A stretch of DNA of 64,000 nt from Thioalbus denitrificans (lineage in GTDB: Bacteria; Pseudomonadota; Gammaproteobacteria; DSM-26407). The DNA lies in assembly GCF_003337735.1 (NCBI RefSeq), contig NZ_QPJY01000001.1:426650-490649 (forward strand). The letters are read 5' to 3'. A program made the translations under genes and the position numbers. The notes under the pieces are model-generated. The model searched no databases and was not told the DNA's origin. It saw only the letters and a program-made list of their open reading frames with translations. Position 1 is the first letter of the stretch. Each line of letters begins with the position of its first letter. Shown in pieces: positions 33,343-43,169 of this stretch.

Positions 33343-35349
33343 ATGAGCCTGAGTCTGTTCCTGCCTCCGCTTCTGGGTGTGGTGGGCCTGGGGGTGGCCT
33401 ACTTCATCTTCCAGTTGGTCAAGAAGTATCCCGAAGGCGATGACAAGGTCACCCGGATCGCCGAACAGATCCACCTCGGCGCCATGGTCTTCATGCGCCG
33501 TGAATACACCATGCTGGCCCTGTTCTCGGCCGTGCTGCTGGTGTTGCTGCTCATCTTCCTCGGCTGGAAGACGGCGCTGGCGTTCCTGGTCGGTGCTCTC
33601 GCGTCGGCCACGGCGGGCTTCATCGGCATGTCCACCGCCACCCGGGCCAATGTCCGCACCACCACCGCGGCCCATACCGCCGGTGCGGCCGAGGCGCTCT
33701 CCGTCGCCTTCTTCGGCGGCTCCATCATGGGGCTGGCCGTGGCCTCCCTGGGCCTGCTGGGCCTGGGCACCCTCTACCTCTTCTTCGGCGGCGATCCCGA
33801 GACCGCCCATGCCATCCACGGCTTCGGCATGGGCGCCTCGAGCGTGGCGCTCTTCTCCCGCGTGGGCGGCGGCATCTATACCAAGAGCGCCGATGTGGGC
33901 GCCGACCTGGTGGGGAAGCTGGAGGCGGGCATTCCCGAGGACGATCCGCGCAATCCCGGAGTCATCGCCGACAACGTGGGCGACAACGTGGGTGACGTGG
34001 CCGGCATGGGTTCCGACATCTTCGAATCCTATTGCGGCGCCATGATCGCCACCATCGCCATGGCCTCCACCATGACCGCCGATGTGCTCGACCCCCTGGG
34101 TGAGCAGGCGGCGCTGATGTTCCTGCCGCTGGCGCTCTCCTCCGCCGGCCTGCTCTGCTCCATCGCCGGTATCGCCCTGGTGCGTGCCGCCTCCAGAAAG
34201 CCGCCCGAGGTGGCGCTGCGCATCGGCACCATCGGCGCCTCGGTGCTGTTCATCATCACCGCGTTCCTGGTGATCCGGCTGGTGGGAGTGACGGCGGCCG
34301 TGTGGGGTGCCGTGCTGGTGGGCGCCCTGGGCGGCATCGTCATCGGGCTGGTGACCGAGTACTACACCGCCGGGAAACCCATCCGCCACATCGCCCAGGC
34401 GGGCGAGACCGGCCCGGCCACGGTGATGATCACCGGCCTTGCGGTAGGCATGCAGTCGGTGGCGGTTCCGCTGTTGACCATCTGCGTCATCATCTTCGTC
34501 TCCACCCAGCTGGTGGGTCTCTACGGGGTGGGTATCGCCGCAGTGGGTATGCTGGCCACGGTGGGCATCACCATGGCCATCGACGCCTACGGCCCGGTGG
34601 CCGACAATGCCGGCGGCATCGCCGAGATGGGGGGGCTGGGGCCCGAGACGCGCAAGATCACCGACTCGCTCGACGAGCTCGGCAACACCACGGCCGCCAT
34701 CGGCAAGGGCTTCGCCATCGGGGCCGCGGCCCTGGCGGCGCTGGCCATCATCACCGCCTACGTGGAGACGGTCTCCTTCCACGTGCCGGACTTCGAGCTG
34801 CGGCTGGGGAATCCGGAAGTGCTGGTGGGCATGTTCATCGGCGGTGTGATCCCCTTCCTCATCGCCTCCATCACCATGACCGCGGTGGGTGACGCGGCGT
34901 TCGACATGATCCGGGAGATCCGGCGCCAGTTCCGCGAGATTCCCGGTCTGCTGGAGGGCAAGGCCCATCCCGATACCGCCCGTTGCGTCGACATCGCAAC
35001 CACCGCGGCGCTGAAGAAAATGGTGCCGCCCGGTGTGCTGGCGGTGGCCGCGCCGGTAGTGGTGGGGTTCGGCATCAGTCCCGAAGCGCTGGGAGGCATG
35101 CTCGGCGGTGCACTGCTGGCCTGCGTGCTGCTGGCCCTGATGATGGCCAACGCCGGCGGTGCCTGGGACAACGCCAAGAAACATGTGGAGAAGGGCAATT
35201 TCGGCGGCAAGGGCTCCGACGCCCACAAGGCCACCGTGGTGGGCGACACCGTGGGCGACCCCTTCAAGGACACCTCCGGCCCCTCCATGAACATCCTCAT
35301 CAACGTGATGGCCATCGTCAGCCTGGTCATCGCCCCGCTGCTTGTGTGA
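33343..35349 (+). CDS. hppA: Membrane-bound ion-pumping pyrophosphatase
   Basis: Integral membrane PPase (668 residues, about 16 helices) that couples PPi hydrolysis to H+ or Na+ export, or makes PPi from the gradient. The catalytic segments are [20 protein letters not shown] and [16 protein letters not shown] in the first half, and the repeated acidic motif [15 protein letters not shown] at the end. [10 protein letters not shown] carries Ala where K+-independent enzymes have Lys, which points to the K+-dependent subfamily. The ATG at 33343 follows CAGGAGGAG. Its product shares PPi with the kinase encoded nearby. Confidence 0.96.
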   Translation: MSLSLFLPPLLGVVGLGVAYFIFQLVKKYPEGDDKVTRIAEQIHLGAMVFMRREYTMLALFSAVLLVLLLIFLGWKTALAFLVGALASATAGFIGMSTATRANVRTTTAAHTAGAAEALSVAFFGGSIMGLAVASLGLLGLGTLYLFFGGDPETAHAIHGFGMGASSVALFSRVGGGIYTKSADVGADLVGKLEAGIPEDDPRNPGVIADNVGDNVGDVAGMGSDIFESYCGAMIATIAMASTMTADVLDPLGEQAALMFLPLALSSAGLLCSIAGIALVRAASRKPPEVALRIGTIGASVLFIITAFLVIRLVGVTAAVWGAVLVGALGGIVIGLVTEYYTAGKPIRHIAQAGETGPATVMITGLAVGMQSVAVPLLTICVIIFVSTQLVGLYGVGIAAVGMLATVGITMAIDAYGPVADNAGGIAEMGGLGPETRKITDSLDELGNTTAAIGKGFAIGAAALAALAIITAYVETVSFHVPDFELRLGNPEVLVGMFIGGVIPFLIASITMTAVGDAAFDMIREIRRQFREIPGLLEGKAHPDTARCVDIATTAALKKMVPPGVLAVAAPVVVGFGISPEALGGMLGGALLACVLLALMMANAGGAWDNAKKHVEKGNFGGKGSDAHKATVVGDTVGDPFKDTSGPSMNILINVMAIVSLVIAPLLV

Positions 35350-35376
35350 CGGGTGGTGGGTGTGCTCAACGGATGC

Positions 35377-35530
35377 AACGCGAAGACGCGAAGACGCGAA
35401 GAATTTCGGGTTCGGGGCGTGTCGTCCTGTCCTGCGCTCACGCCCCGGGCTGCGGCCGGAAGCACGGCACGGCTCGACCCCTTTTCCCTCTTGGCGCCTT
35501 TGCGTCCTCGCGTCTTCGTGTTCAGGTTTG
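35377..35530. repeat. Intergenic element with ACGCGAAG repeats at both ends
   Basis: Tandem ACGCGAAG units (35377-35402) face inverted copies (35491-35520, CTTTGCGTCCTCGCGTCTTCG). The centre has no ORF. Related sequence is at 14727-14762. Confidence 0.7.
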
Positions 35531-35537
35531 AAACCAA

Positions 35538-35735
35538 TCAGGGCGCCTTGAACCCGGTGCCGGGGCGGAAGCCGAAGGCCTCCTCCAGCCCCAGCTCGCG
35601 GATGAGGCCGTCCACGGCCGCCTGGCCGTGCTCGCGCTGCACCTCGGCGAGGATGAGGCGGGCGGCGTTGCGGTTGTAGCCGCTGCCGAAACCCACCTGG
35701 ACACCGAGCAGCTCGCGCGCGCGTTCGAGCGTCAT
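35538..35735 (-). CDS. Small protein of unknown function
   Basis: A 65-residue protein with a helical first half (MTLERARELLGVQVGFGSGY) and a second helix pair (HGQAAVDGLIRELGLEEAFG). GGAGGAAG precedes the start. The same-strand terminator of the phosphofructokinase gene lies upstream, so it is transcribed separately. No domain recognised. Confidence 0.72.
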   Translation of the reverse strand: MTLERARELLGVQVGFGSGYNRNAARLILAEVQREHGQAAVDGLIRELGLEEAFGFRPGTGFKAP

Positions 35736-35795
35736 GGTCGTCTTCCTCCGGCCTGTGGAACGAGTGGTTGCCCCATCTTCCCAGAGCGCCGGGGC

Positions 35796-35825
35796 AAAAA
35801 GAAGGGGGGCCGCCGGCCCCCCTTC
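35796..35825 (-). terminator. Rho-independent terminator of the PPi-phosphofructokinase gene
   Basis: An 11-bp perfect stem (35801-35811 with 35815-35825, loop GCC); on the minus strand it is followed by TTTTT (35800-35796). Confidence 0.88.
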
Positions 35826-35848
35826 GGTACGGTGCGGGTCGCCCGCGC

Positions 35849-37117
35849 CTACTTCAGCTCGAAGGCGGTGTTGAGCTTCTTCGCCACCGGCTCGTTCTTC
35901 AGCTGCACGTAGTTCGGCAGGCCGCCCTTGGTGAAGGGAGGGAAGTCCTCGCCCTGGATGAGGGGCTCCAGGTAGGCGCGGCACTTCGGCGTGATGCCGA
36001 AGCCGTCGCGGCTGATGAAGCTCTTCGGCATCATCTTCTCCTTGTTGGCCACCTTCTTCAGGGGCGCATCCTCGATCTTCCAGCGGTAGGGCGAATCATT
36101 GGTGCGGATGATGGCGGGCATCACCGAGTTCTTGCCGGCCAGCGCCGCCTCCACCGCCGCCTTGCCCAGGGCGTAGGCCTGGTCCACGTCGGTCTTGGAG
36201 GCGATGTGGCGGGCGGCGCGCTGCAGGTAGTCGGCCACCGCCCAGTGGTACTTGAGGCCGAGATCCTCGCGGATCATGTTGGCCACCACCGGCGCCACGC
36301 CGCCCAGCTGGGAGTGGCCGAAGGCGTCCTTCAGGCCCTGGTCGGCGAGGAACTTGCCGTCGTCGCCCTTCACGCCCTCGGAGACCACCACCGAGACGTA
36401 GCCGTACTTCTTCACCTTGGCCGCCACCGTCGCCATGAACTTCTTGCGGTCGAAGGTGACCTCGGGGAAGAGGATGACGATGGGAAGGTCGATGTCGGCG
36501 TCGGAGGCCAGGCCGCCGGCCGCTGCGATCCAGCCGGCGTGACGGCCCATCACCTCGATGACGAAGACCTTGGTGGAGGTCTTGGCCATGGAGGCCACGT
36601 CGAAGCTCGCCTCGCGCACGGAGGTGGCGATGTACTTGGCCACCGAGCCGAAGCCGGGGCAGGTGTCGGTGATGGGCAGGTCGTTGTCCACGGTCTTGGG
36701 CACGTGGATGGCCTGGATCGGGTAGCCCATCTTCTCGGCCAGCTGGGAGACCTTCAGGCAGGTATCGGCGGAGTCGCCGCCGCCGTTGTAGAAGAAGTAG
36801 CCGATGTTGTGGGCCTCGAACACCTCGATGAGTCGCTCGTACTCGCGCCGGTTCTCCTCCAGGCTCTTGAGCTTGTAGCGGCAGGAGCCGAAGGCGCCGG
36901 AGGGGGTGTGGCGCAGGGCGGCGATGGCTTTCTTCGACTCCTTCGAGGTGTCGATGAGATCCTCGGTCAGCGCACCGATGATGCCGTTGCGCCCGGCGTA
37001 GACCTTGCCGATCTCCTTCTTGTGCTGCCGGGCCGTCTCGATGACGCCGCAGGCGGAAGCGTTGATGACGGCGGTCACGCCGCCGGACTGTGCATAGAAA
37101 GCGTTCTTCTTGGCCAT
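35849..37117 (-). CDS. pfp: Pyrophosphate-dependent 6-phosphofructokinase
   Basis: A 422-residue PPi-type phosphofructokinase, interconverting fructose 6-phosphate + PPi and fructose 1,6-bisphosphate + phosphate. Family motifs: YNGGGDSADT (PPi/nucleotide site), PKTVDNDLPITDTCPGFGS (catalytic), MGRHAGWIA and, later, SEGVKGDDGKF. The GGD-S and N/D pattern fits the long PPi-using group. In autotrophs this enzyme can run in the gluconeogenic or Calvin direction and regenerate PPi for the membrane PPase. hppA lies 0.5 kb away, convergent. Confidence 0.93.
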   Translation of the reverse strand: MAKKNAFYAQSGGVTAVINASACGVIETARQHKKEIGKVYAGRNGIIGALTEDLIDTSKESKKAIAALRHTPSGAFGSCRYKLKSLEENRREYERLIEVFEAHNIGYFFYNGGGDSADTCLKVSQLAEKMGYPIQAIHVPKTVDNDLPITDTCPGFGSVAKYIATSVREASFDVASMAKTSTKVFVIEVMGRHAGWIAAAGGLASDADIDLPIVILFPEVTFDRKKFMATVAAKVKKYGYVSVVVSEGVKGDDGKFLADQGLKDAFGHSQLGGVAPVVANMIREDLGLKYHWAVADYLQRAARHIASKTDVDQAYALGKAAVEAALAGKNSVMPAIIRTNDSPYRWKIEDAPLKKVANKEKMMPKSFISRDGFGITPKCRAYLEPLIQGEDFPPFTKGGLPNYVQLKNEPVAKKLNTAFELK

Positions 37118-37202
37118 GATGTTGAGAAACTCCCCCTCGGATGGGTAACGGATAATGTGTTATTGGTTGCCGCGGAATCTTGCCGACCCGTCGGTGGTTC
37201 CC

Positions 37203-37541
37203 CTAGCTCTGCCGGTTGCTGTACTGATCGGCCTGGGTCTGGAGCAGGGTGGTGACGCACTCGGAGATATCGCCGAACTCATCGACGCCGGTGCCGTACT
37301 GTTCGCGGACATTGTAGAAGAACTGCGCGCGATAGCGGCCCTCGCCGGTCTTGAAGATGGCGAATGTGGCGTCGTGGCCCTGCCAGACCACGGTGGGGCA
37401 TTCGGTGAGCACGGGCTTGATGGGATCCAGGCGCAGCTCGGCATCGGCGAACTGCAGCTCCGGCTCCCGGCCGTAACGTTCCTTGAGCGTGGTACGGATG
37501 ATCCACAGCTCGGTGTCGGTGAAATTCGGGATCGATGTCAT
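37203..37541 (-). CDS. Protein of unknown function
   Basis: A 112-residue soluble protein with a helical N-terminus (DTELWIIRTTLKERYGREPE) and a beta-rich second part (TVVWQGHDATFAIFKTGEGR, then QFFYNVREQYGTG). No domain recognised. The start at 37541 has no strong ribosome site. Upstream lies a solo inverted-repeat end at 37588-37605 matching the element upstream of the small gene at 7066-7368. Confidence 0.75.
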   Translation of the reverse strand: MTSIPNFTDTELWIIRTTLKERYGREPELQFADAELRLDPIKPVLTECPTVVWQGHDATFAIFKTGEGRYRAQFFYNVREQYGTGVDEFGDISECVTTLLQTQADQYSNRQS

Positions 37542-37587
37542 GGTCGAAAGTGCCTTTTCCCGGCAGGGTGTGGACGTGTCTTGAATC

Positions 37588-37605
37588 GTGGCGCAGTACA
37601 CTAAC
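37588..37605. repeat. Solo end of the TAGTGT...GCGYCAC element
   Basis: On the minus strand it reads GTTAGTGTACTGCGCCAC, 16 of 18 identical to the end at 7476-7493. It lies 47 bases upstream of a minus-strand small gene. Confidence 0.6.
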
Positions 37606-37634
37606 CCAAAAGCCAATCTATTTCATAAACTTCG

Positions 37635-37663
37635 TTGACTTGCCAGGCGGCCAACGGTAGCTT
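37635..37663 (+). promoter_or_regulatory. Candidate promoter of the adk fusion gene
   Basis: TTGACT (37635-37640) and TAGCTT (37658-37663) with 17-base spacing. The -35 is good, the -10 weak. Confidence 0.35.
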
Positions 37664-37810
37664 AGTCGTCGACAATATGCGTCTGCAATGCAAATTATAT
37701 ATGGGCCTATAACGACAGCATGAAACGGCCCGTCCATTAACGCCGACGCATGGGGGGGAGTTCTCCCGCCCAGACGCCAGTCAGAGGGTGTTCGGCTGCG
37801 GAGTCACCAA

Positions 37811-39280
37811 ATGAGAATTGCATTGCTGGGGGCCCCTGGGTCCGGCAAGGATACCCAGGCGAAGCAGGTGGCGCAGAAACACGGTATCCCGGTCATCGTC
37901 ACCGCGGAACTCGTGCGCGAGGTCATCGCCGCGGATACACCGCTTGGACAGCAGGCCAAGGCGGCGACCGAGACCGGCACCCTGCCGGACGATATCCTGT
38001 TCCCCATCATCCGGGAACGGCTCTCCCGCGACGACACCAACAACGGATTTCTCTTCAGCGGCTTTCCGCGCACCGCGGCCCAGGCCGAATCCCTGGACAA
38101 CCTTCTCAACGAACTGGGCCAGCCGCTGCAGGCAGCCCTGCTGATCCAGGTCGATCCGGAGATGCTCATCGAGCGGCTGACCGGCCGCCGCACCTGCATC
38201 TCCTGCGGAGCGGCATTCAACATCTACACCTCCCCGTCCCGACTGGGCGATATCTGCGACAAGTGCGGAGGCAATCTCCGGCATCGCGCGGACGACAACG
38301 AGGAGACCATCACCAACCGGATTCGCGCCTTCGAGGCGCAGACCAAGCCCCTGGTGGAGTACTACCGGCAGCAGGGGCGCATACGGGTGGTCCAGGGCAT
38401 GGGTGAAATCCGCGACATCGCCAAGGCTATCGACAAGGTCATCCGGAATCTCCCCGAGATTCCGGTGACCCCGGTGGTGGAGGAGGTGCCGGCGGAGAGC
38501 AAGAGCGAAGTGACCCTGACCGATCTGGCCAACAAGGTGGCGGAGGCGGCGAAGATGGCACGAGAGGACGATACTACGAAGACTGTGGGTGGTGAGGCGG
38601 CAGCGACAGCCGCGGCACCGAAGAGGAAGGCGGCCCCGAAGAAGGCCGCGCCGAAGAAGGCCGCCCCGAAGAAGGCGGCCCCGAAGAAGGCGGCCCCGAA
38701 GAAGGCGGCCCCGAAGAAGGCGGCCCCGAAGAAGGCGGCGCCGAAGAAGGCGGCCCCGAAGAAGGCGGCCCCGAAGAAGGCGGCGCCGAAGAAGGCCGCA
38801 CCGAAGAAGGCCGCGCCGAAGAAGGCCGCGCCGAAGAAGGCCGCGCCGAAGAAGGCCGCGCCGAAGAAGGCCGCGCCGAAGAAGGCCGCCCCGAAGAAGG
38901 CCGCCCCGAAGAAGGCGGCCCCGAAGAAGGCGGCGCCGAAGAAGGCCGCGCCGAAGAAGGCGGCGCCGAAGAAGGCCGCGCCGAAGAAGGCCGCGCCGAA
39001 GAAGGCCGCGCCGAAGAAGGCCGCGCCGAAGAAGGCCGCGCCGAAGAAGGCGGCCACGAAGAAGGCGGCCACGAAGAAGGCGGCCCCGAAGAAGGCGGCC
39101 CCGAAGAAGGCGGCCCCGAAGAAGGCGGCCCCGAAGAAGGCGGCGCCGAAGAAGGCGGCGCCGAAGAAGGCCGCACCGAAGAAGGCGGCACCGAAGAAGG
39201 CCGCGCCGAAGAAGGCCGCGCCGAAGAAGGCCGCGCCGAAGAAGGCCGCGCCGAAGAGAGCGGCACCGAAGCGGCGCTGA
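37811..39280 (+). CDS. adk: Adenylate kinase fused to a histone-H1-like Lys/Ala/Pro repeat tail
   Basis: Residues 1-215 are an adenylate kinase: P-loop GAPGSGKDTQ (8-17), GFPRT (84-88), ERLTGRR, a zinc-type LID with Cys129, Cys132, Cys149 and Cys152, and the conserved RADDNEET. Differences from the norm are Asp for Gly after the P-loop Lys, VTAELVR in place of STGDMLR, and FSGFPRT in place of LDGFPRT. Residues 270-489 are about 40 AAPKK repeats, like H1-type or AlgP-type DNA-binding tails. The fusion is one uninterrupted frame. No other adk is in the window. Kinase activity is likely but altered; nucleic-acid binding of the tail is inferred. Confidence 0.9.
   Translation: MRIALLGAPGSGKDTQAKQVAQKHGIPVIVTAELVREVIAADTPLGQQAKAATETGTLPDDILFPIIRERLSRDDTNNGFLFSGFPRTAAQAESLDNLLNELGQPLQAALLIQVDPEMLIERLTGRRTCISCGAAFNIYTSPSRLGDICDKCGGNLRHRADDNEETITNRIRAFEAQTKPLVEYYRQQGRIRVVQGMGEIRDIAKAIDKVIRNLPEIPVTPVVEEVPAESKSEVTLTDLANKVAEAAKMAREDDTTKTVGGEAAATAAAPKRKAAPKKAAPKKAAPKKAAPKKAAPKKAAPKKAAPKKAAPKKAAPKKAAPKKAAPKKAAPKKAAPKKAAPKKAAPKKAAPKKAAPKKAAPKKAAPKKAAPKKAAPKKAAPKKAAPKKAAPKKAAPKKAAPKKAAPKKAAPKKAATKKAATKKAAPKKAAPKKAAPKKAAPKKAAPKKAAPKKAAPKKAAPKKAAPKKAAPKKAAPKKAAPKRAAPKRR
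38635..39270 (+). repeat. About 42 tandem 15-base coding repeats (AAPKK)
   Basis: The 15-base unit (consensus GCCGCGCCGAAGAAG) is repeated about 42 times, with small GCC/GCG/GCA variants. It encodes the tail of the adenylate kinase fusion. Repeat number is likely to vary between strains. Confidence 0.95.
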
Positions 39281-39713
39281 CCCCCGCCACGCCTGGCATC
39301 CCGTGCCCGACGCGGGATGCCGCTCCATTCCAGGCCGGCCCTTGCTCCTGTGGGAGCAAGGCCAACGGCCTCGTGCAGAAATCAACGGTCCGGATATCGG
39401 CGCCGTTCATTCCCGCCATGCATGGGGTATGATTCCAGCGAACGCGATGGACGTTGCGGCGGGCGGTTCGCCCCGCCAGCGCGCCGACGGCCGTTGATGG
39501 ATCGCTTCCTGGTGGCAATGGGCCCGGCCGATGCCTGCCGCGGCGGGAACTCTGCAGCGTCCCGCTTGCCAAACGGACAGTCGGATGAGGGCCTGTAGCC
39601 GGATGTCGTCCCCGCACGAAGCGCACCCCGTTCCGTGACGAACCGGACGGGTGCGTGGGGAGGGTTCGGTCGGTTCTCACCGCCCGGTCCCGCCTCTCTA
39701 TCCGAGGTTGTTC
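39281..39713. other. 433-base gap with two hairpins
   Basis: Two 9-bp hairpins are visible: 39295-39303 with 39313-39321, soon after the adk stop (probable terminator without T-run), and CCTTGCTCC-TGTG-GGAGCAAGG (39340-39361), which looks like a REP-type unit. No gene was recognised in the remainder. Confidence 0.55.
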
Positions 39714-40229
39714 ATGCTGCGACTGCTCTATACCTGTCTCGAGATCATGTGGTTCCGCCGTGGTCCCGAGGATATGCCCGGCGACCTGCGCTGGACCGTT
39801 GCCACGATGGCCGCCTACGCCGCGGTGGGCTATCCCCTGTCGGCCATCAGCCTCCCGCCCTTCACGGCGGTGCTCCAGGTGTTGGTGGATCTCCTGCTGC
39901 TGGTGGCCTTCGTGCAGATCGTCCTGCGCTGGCGGGGGCTGATCAATCGACTGCCGCAGACGCTCACCGCCCTGGCCGGGACCGGCATCCTGTTCACGAT
40001 ATTCGCCCTGCCGGCCATGGCCTCACTGGACACCATCGGGAAGAGCGGCGGTGACGCATCGATTCCGGCGCTCATCGTGATCGTGCTCATGTTCTGGAAC
40101 CTGGCGGTCCTGGTGCATGTCATGCGGCGAACCCTCGAGGTGACGCCGGGTCGGGCGATGTGGTTGTCGCTGGCCTATTTCGTGGTGAGTTTCGTGGTGA
40201 TGTCGGTCCTCTTCCCGCCGACTGCCTGA
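39714..40229 (+). CDS. Four-helix integral membrane protein of unknown function
   Basis: A 171-residue protein with four or five hydrophobic helices (about 27-48, 52-72, 83-103, 120-140, 148-166), resembling small Yip1-like inner-membrane proteins. No catalytic motif. The chosen ATG follows CGAGG. It ends 16 bases before mpl on the same strand, so it may be co-transcribed with it. Confidence 0.75.
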   Translation: MLRLLYTCLEIMWFRRGPEDMPGDLRWTVATMAAYAAVGYPLSAISLPPFTAVLQVLVDLLLLVAFVQIVLRWRGLINRLPQTLTALAGTGILFTIFALPAMASLDTIGKSGGDASIPALIVIVLMFWNLAVLVHVMRRTLEVTPGRAMWLSLAYFVVSFVVMSVLFPPTA

Positions 40230-40245
40230 TTGGCGGAGACTTCTC

Positions 40246-41625
40246 TTGCACGTACACATCCTGGGTATCTGCGGTACTTTCATGGGCGGCCTGGCGCGCC
40301 TGGCCCGTGAGCTTGGCCACACCGTGACCGGCTCGGATGCCGGGGTCTACCCGCCCATGAGCACCCAGCTGCGCGAAGCGGGCATCGCCATCCGCGAGGG
40401 CTACGCGGCCGCCAACCTCGACCCGGCGCCCGACTGCGTGGTGGTGGGCAACGCGCTTTCGCGCGGCAATCCGGAGGTGGAGGCGGTGCTCGATCGCGGC
40501 CTGCCCTACACCTCGGGGCCGCAGTGGCTGGCCGAACAGGTGCTCGCCGGGCGCTGGGTGCTGGCGGTGGCGGGCACTCACGGCAAGACCACCACCGCCA
40601 GCATGCTGGCCTGGATCCTGGAGTACGCGGGCATGGCGCCCGGGTTCCTGATCGGCGGCGTGCCCGCGAATTTCGGGGTCACCGCGCGCCTGGGTGAGAC
40701 GCCGTTCTTCGTGGTGGAGGCCGATGAGTACGACAGCGCCTTTTTCGACAAGCGCTCCAAGTTCGTCCACTACCGGCCGCGTACCGCGGTGCTCAACAAC
40801 CTGGAATTCGATCACGCCGATATCTTTCCCGACCTGGCTGCCATCCAACGCCAGTTCCACCACCTGGTGCGGACGGTTCCCGGCAGCGGGCTCATCATCG
40901 CGCCCAACGACGAGCCGGCCCTGGACGAGGTGCTGGCGCAGGGCTGCTGGAGCCCGGTGGAGTTGCTCGGCGGCCCCGGCGCCTTGTGGCGGGCGGAGGG
41001 TGGTGCGGCTGACGGCAGCGCCTTCGACGTGATGTGCGGCACCGAGCGGGTGGGCCGGGTGGAGTGGGGCATGCTGGGGCGGCACAACGTCCGCAACGCC
41101 CTCGCCGCCATCGCGGCGGCCCGCCACGCGGGGGTCCCGGCGCACCATGCCGTGGCGGCTCTCGGGGAGTTCCGGGGCGTGGCCCGGCGCATGCAGGTGC
41201 GCGGCGAGGCGGGCGGCGTGACCGTGTACGACGATTTCGCCCACCACCCCACGGCCATCGCCACCACCCTGGAGGGGCTGCGCCGGCGCGTGGACGGGGC
41301 CCGTATCCTGGCGGTGCTCGAGCCGCGCTCCAATACCATGCGCATGGGCGTGCACCGGGAGCGGCTGGCGCCCGCGCTGGCCGCGGCCGACCGGGTCTAC
41401 CTGTTCCAGCCGCCCGGGCTGGGCTGGGATATCGAGACCGTGGCCGGGGCGCTGGGAGGCCGTGCGGCCGTCTATGCCGAGCTGCAGGGCCTGGTCGACG
41501 CGGTGCTGGCCGAGGCCCGCAGCGGAGACCACGTGCTGGTGATGAGCAACGGCGCCTTCGGCGGTATCCATGAGCGGCTGCTGGCGGCCCTGGCGGAGGG
41601 AGGTGGCGATGACCCGGCCCACTGA
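40246..41625 (+). CDS. mpl: UDP-MurNAc:tripeptide ligase (murein recycling)
   Basis: UDP-N-acetylmuramate:L-alanyl-gamma-D-glutamyl-meso-diaminopimelate ligase, which reuses cell-wall tripeptide. It is a 459-residue Mur-family ligase with [11 protein letters not shown] at the start, P-loop [11 protein letters not shown] (about 110-120), [15 protein letters not shown] and [12 protein letters not shown]. The initiation codon is TTG, with GGAG seven bases upstream; no ATG or GTG fits the family N-terminus. The 3' end overlaps ubiX by 17 bases. Confidence 0.95.
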   Translation: MHVHILGICGTFMGGLARLARELGHTVTGSDAGVYPPMSTQLREAGIAIREGYAAANLDPAPDCVVVGNALSRGNPEVEAVLDRGLPYTSGPQWLAEQVLAGRWVLAVAGTHGKTTTASMLAWILEYAGMAPGFLIGGVPANFGVTARLGETPFFVVEADEYDSAFFDKRSKFVHYRPRTAVLNNLEFDHADIFPDLAAIQRQFHHLVRTVPGSGLIIAPNDEPALDEVLAQGCWSPVELLGGPGALWRAEGGAADGSAFDVMCGTERVGRVEWGMLGRHNVRNALAAIAAARHAGVPAHHAVAALGEFRGVARRMQVRGEAGGVTVYDDFAHHPTAIATTLEGLRRRVDGARILAVLEPRSNTMRMGVHRERLAPALAAADRVYLFQPPGLGWDIETVAGALGGRAAVYAELQGLVDAVLAEARSGDHVLVMSNGAFGGIHERLLAALAEGGGDDPAH

Positions 41626-42238
41626 GCCGCGCCACGCGGTGGCCCTGGCCATGACCGGGGCCTCTGGCGCGCCCTACGGATTGCGGCTGCTGGAGTGCCT
41701 GATCCGGGCCGGGCGCCCGGTCTACCTGATGGTTTCCGCCCCGGCGCAGGTGGTGCTGGCCACGGAAACCGATCTGCAGGTCCCGGGGCGGCCCGAGGCG
41801 ATGGAGGCGTTCCTGGCGGAGCGCTACGCCGCCGCGCCCGGGCAGCTGCGGGTGTTCGGCCGCGAGCAGTGGACCGCACCGGTGGCCAGCGGTTCGGCCG
41901 GGGTGCCGGCGATGGTCGTGTGTCCCTGCTCCACCGGGACGCTCTCCGCCATCGCCACGGGCGCCAGCAACAACCTCATCGAGCGGGCCGCCGACGTGAT
42001 GCTCAAGGAAGGCCGGCGACTCATCCTCGTCCCGCGCGAAACTCCGCTGTCGGCCATCCACCTGGAGCACATGCTCAAGCTCGCCCGCCTGGGCGTGACC
42101 ATCCTTCCGGCCAGTCCCGGCTTCTACCACCATCCGCAGCGGGTGGAGGACCTGGTGGATTTCGTCGTGGCCCGGATCCTCGACCAGCTCGGCATCGAGC
42201 AGGCCCTGGCGCCACGCTGGGGCTACGGCAGCGAATAG
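41609..42238 (+). CDS. ubiX: Flavin prenyltransferase UbiX
   Basis: Makes prenylated FMN for the UbiD decarboxylase of ubiquinone synthesis. The 209 residues include the family start [17 protein letters not shown], the central [19 protein letters not shown] (phosphate/FMN site), and [17 protein letters not shown]. It starts inside the end of mpl (17-base overlap) after GGAGGTGG, so translation is coupled. No ubiD is nearby. Confidence 0.95.
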   Translation: MTRPTEPRHAVALAMTGASGAPYGLRLLECLIRAGRPVYLMVSAPAQVVLATETDLQVPGRPEAMEAFLAERYAAAPGQLRVFGREQWTAPVASGSAGVPAMVVCPCSTGTLSAIATGASNNLIERAADVMLKEGRRLILVPRETPLSAIHLEHMLKLARLGVTILPASPGFYHHPQRVEDLVDFVVARILDQLGIEQALAPRWGYGSE

Positions 42239-42353
42239 CCACCCGCTTCACCCCCAGGGCGCCAGGACCTGAAAAGGGCCCGGACGCCCTCCGTTTGCGG
42301 TGCCGGCCTGTCCCTCTCCGATGTCCGGGGGGGCGGCCATGCAGTGCCGGGGC

Positions 42354-43121
42354 TTATCCCTGCGGCGGGGGCGGCGGGACCCGGGGCGCCGTCTCCGGTG
42401 CCGCCGGCCGGCCCGGGAACACCTCGCGATAGCTCTGGTAGACCGCGCCCACACCCACCGGGATCAGCACCAAGAAGCCCAGCGCCAGGGGAATGGCGGC
42501 CAGGAACGCCAGGACGATGAAGAGGATGCCGAACAGCAGCAGCGGCACGATGTTGCGCAGGCAGCCGCCGATGCTGGCCTTCATGGCGTCCACGGGCGCC
42601 ATGCCCTCGAGCATCACCAGCGGCGTGGCGTAGAACAGCGCCATGGCCACCACCAGGTTGATGGCCAGGATGACCAGCAATCCCAGCAGGCCGAGACCGG
42701 ACATGGCGCCCGCGGCCATGCCGGGACCACCCTCACCCATCATGTGGGTGCCGTACATGCCGCCGAACATCAGTCCGCCGCCCAGCAACAGCGCCAGCAG
42801 CGCGCCGGCCAGGGTGATGGCGCCGAGCACCAGCATCGGGCCGGTGCGCCCGGAGTCGCGGAATGCCTGGAACAGGTGGGCCACCTCCAGGGGCTCGCCC
42901 GCTTCCAGGCGGGCACAGCCGTAGAGCAGCCCGCCGAACAGCGCCGGGCCCAGCAGGGCGTTGATCAGCCCGCCGAGGAGGGGGATCAGGCCGAGCACCA
43001 CGCTGATGGCCATGTAGATGACGACGAGCAGGATCCAGATGCCGGGATTGCGCATGAAGAACCGCCAGCCATTGCCGTACCAGCCCCAACCCCGTTCGGC
43101 GGAGACGTGTTCCGCTTCCAT
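42354..43121 (-). CDS. BPSS1780-family membrane protein
   Basis: A 255-residue inner-membrane protein with about five helices and a Gly/Met-rich loop (GGGLMFGGMYGTHMMGEGG). Family members have the same layout and no known activity. The end is proline rich (RVPPPPPQG). It starts 48 bases after the stop of the DedA-PAP2 gene on the same strand. Confidence 0.82.
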   Translation of the reverse strand: MEAEHVSAERGWGWYGNGWRFFMRNPGIWILLVVIYMAISVVLGLIPLLGGLINALLGPALFGGLLYGCARLEAGEPLEVAHLFQAFRDSGRTGPMLVLGAITLAGALLALLLGGGLMFGGMYGTHMMGEGGPGMAAGAMSGLGLLGLLVILAINLVVAMALFYATPLVMLEGMAPVDAMKASIGGCLRNIVPLLLFGILFIVLAFLAAIPLALGFLVLIPVGVGAVYQSYREVFPGRPAAPETAPRVPPPPPQG

Positions 43122-43169
43122 GTCAGTCCCTCCCTGCAGTGGTTACCTGTCTGTTTTTCGAAAGTTAAG

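Noticed and set aside
33319-35226. Long minus-strand frame opposite hppA
   Set aside because: His/Gly-rich shadow without motifs; hppA is certain.
38635-39270. Possible CRISPR or satellite array
   Set aside because: The 15-base units have no spacers and encode a continuous AAPKK tail in frame.
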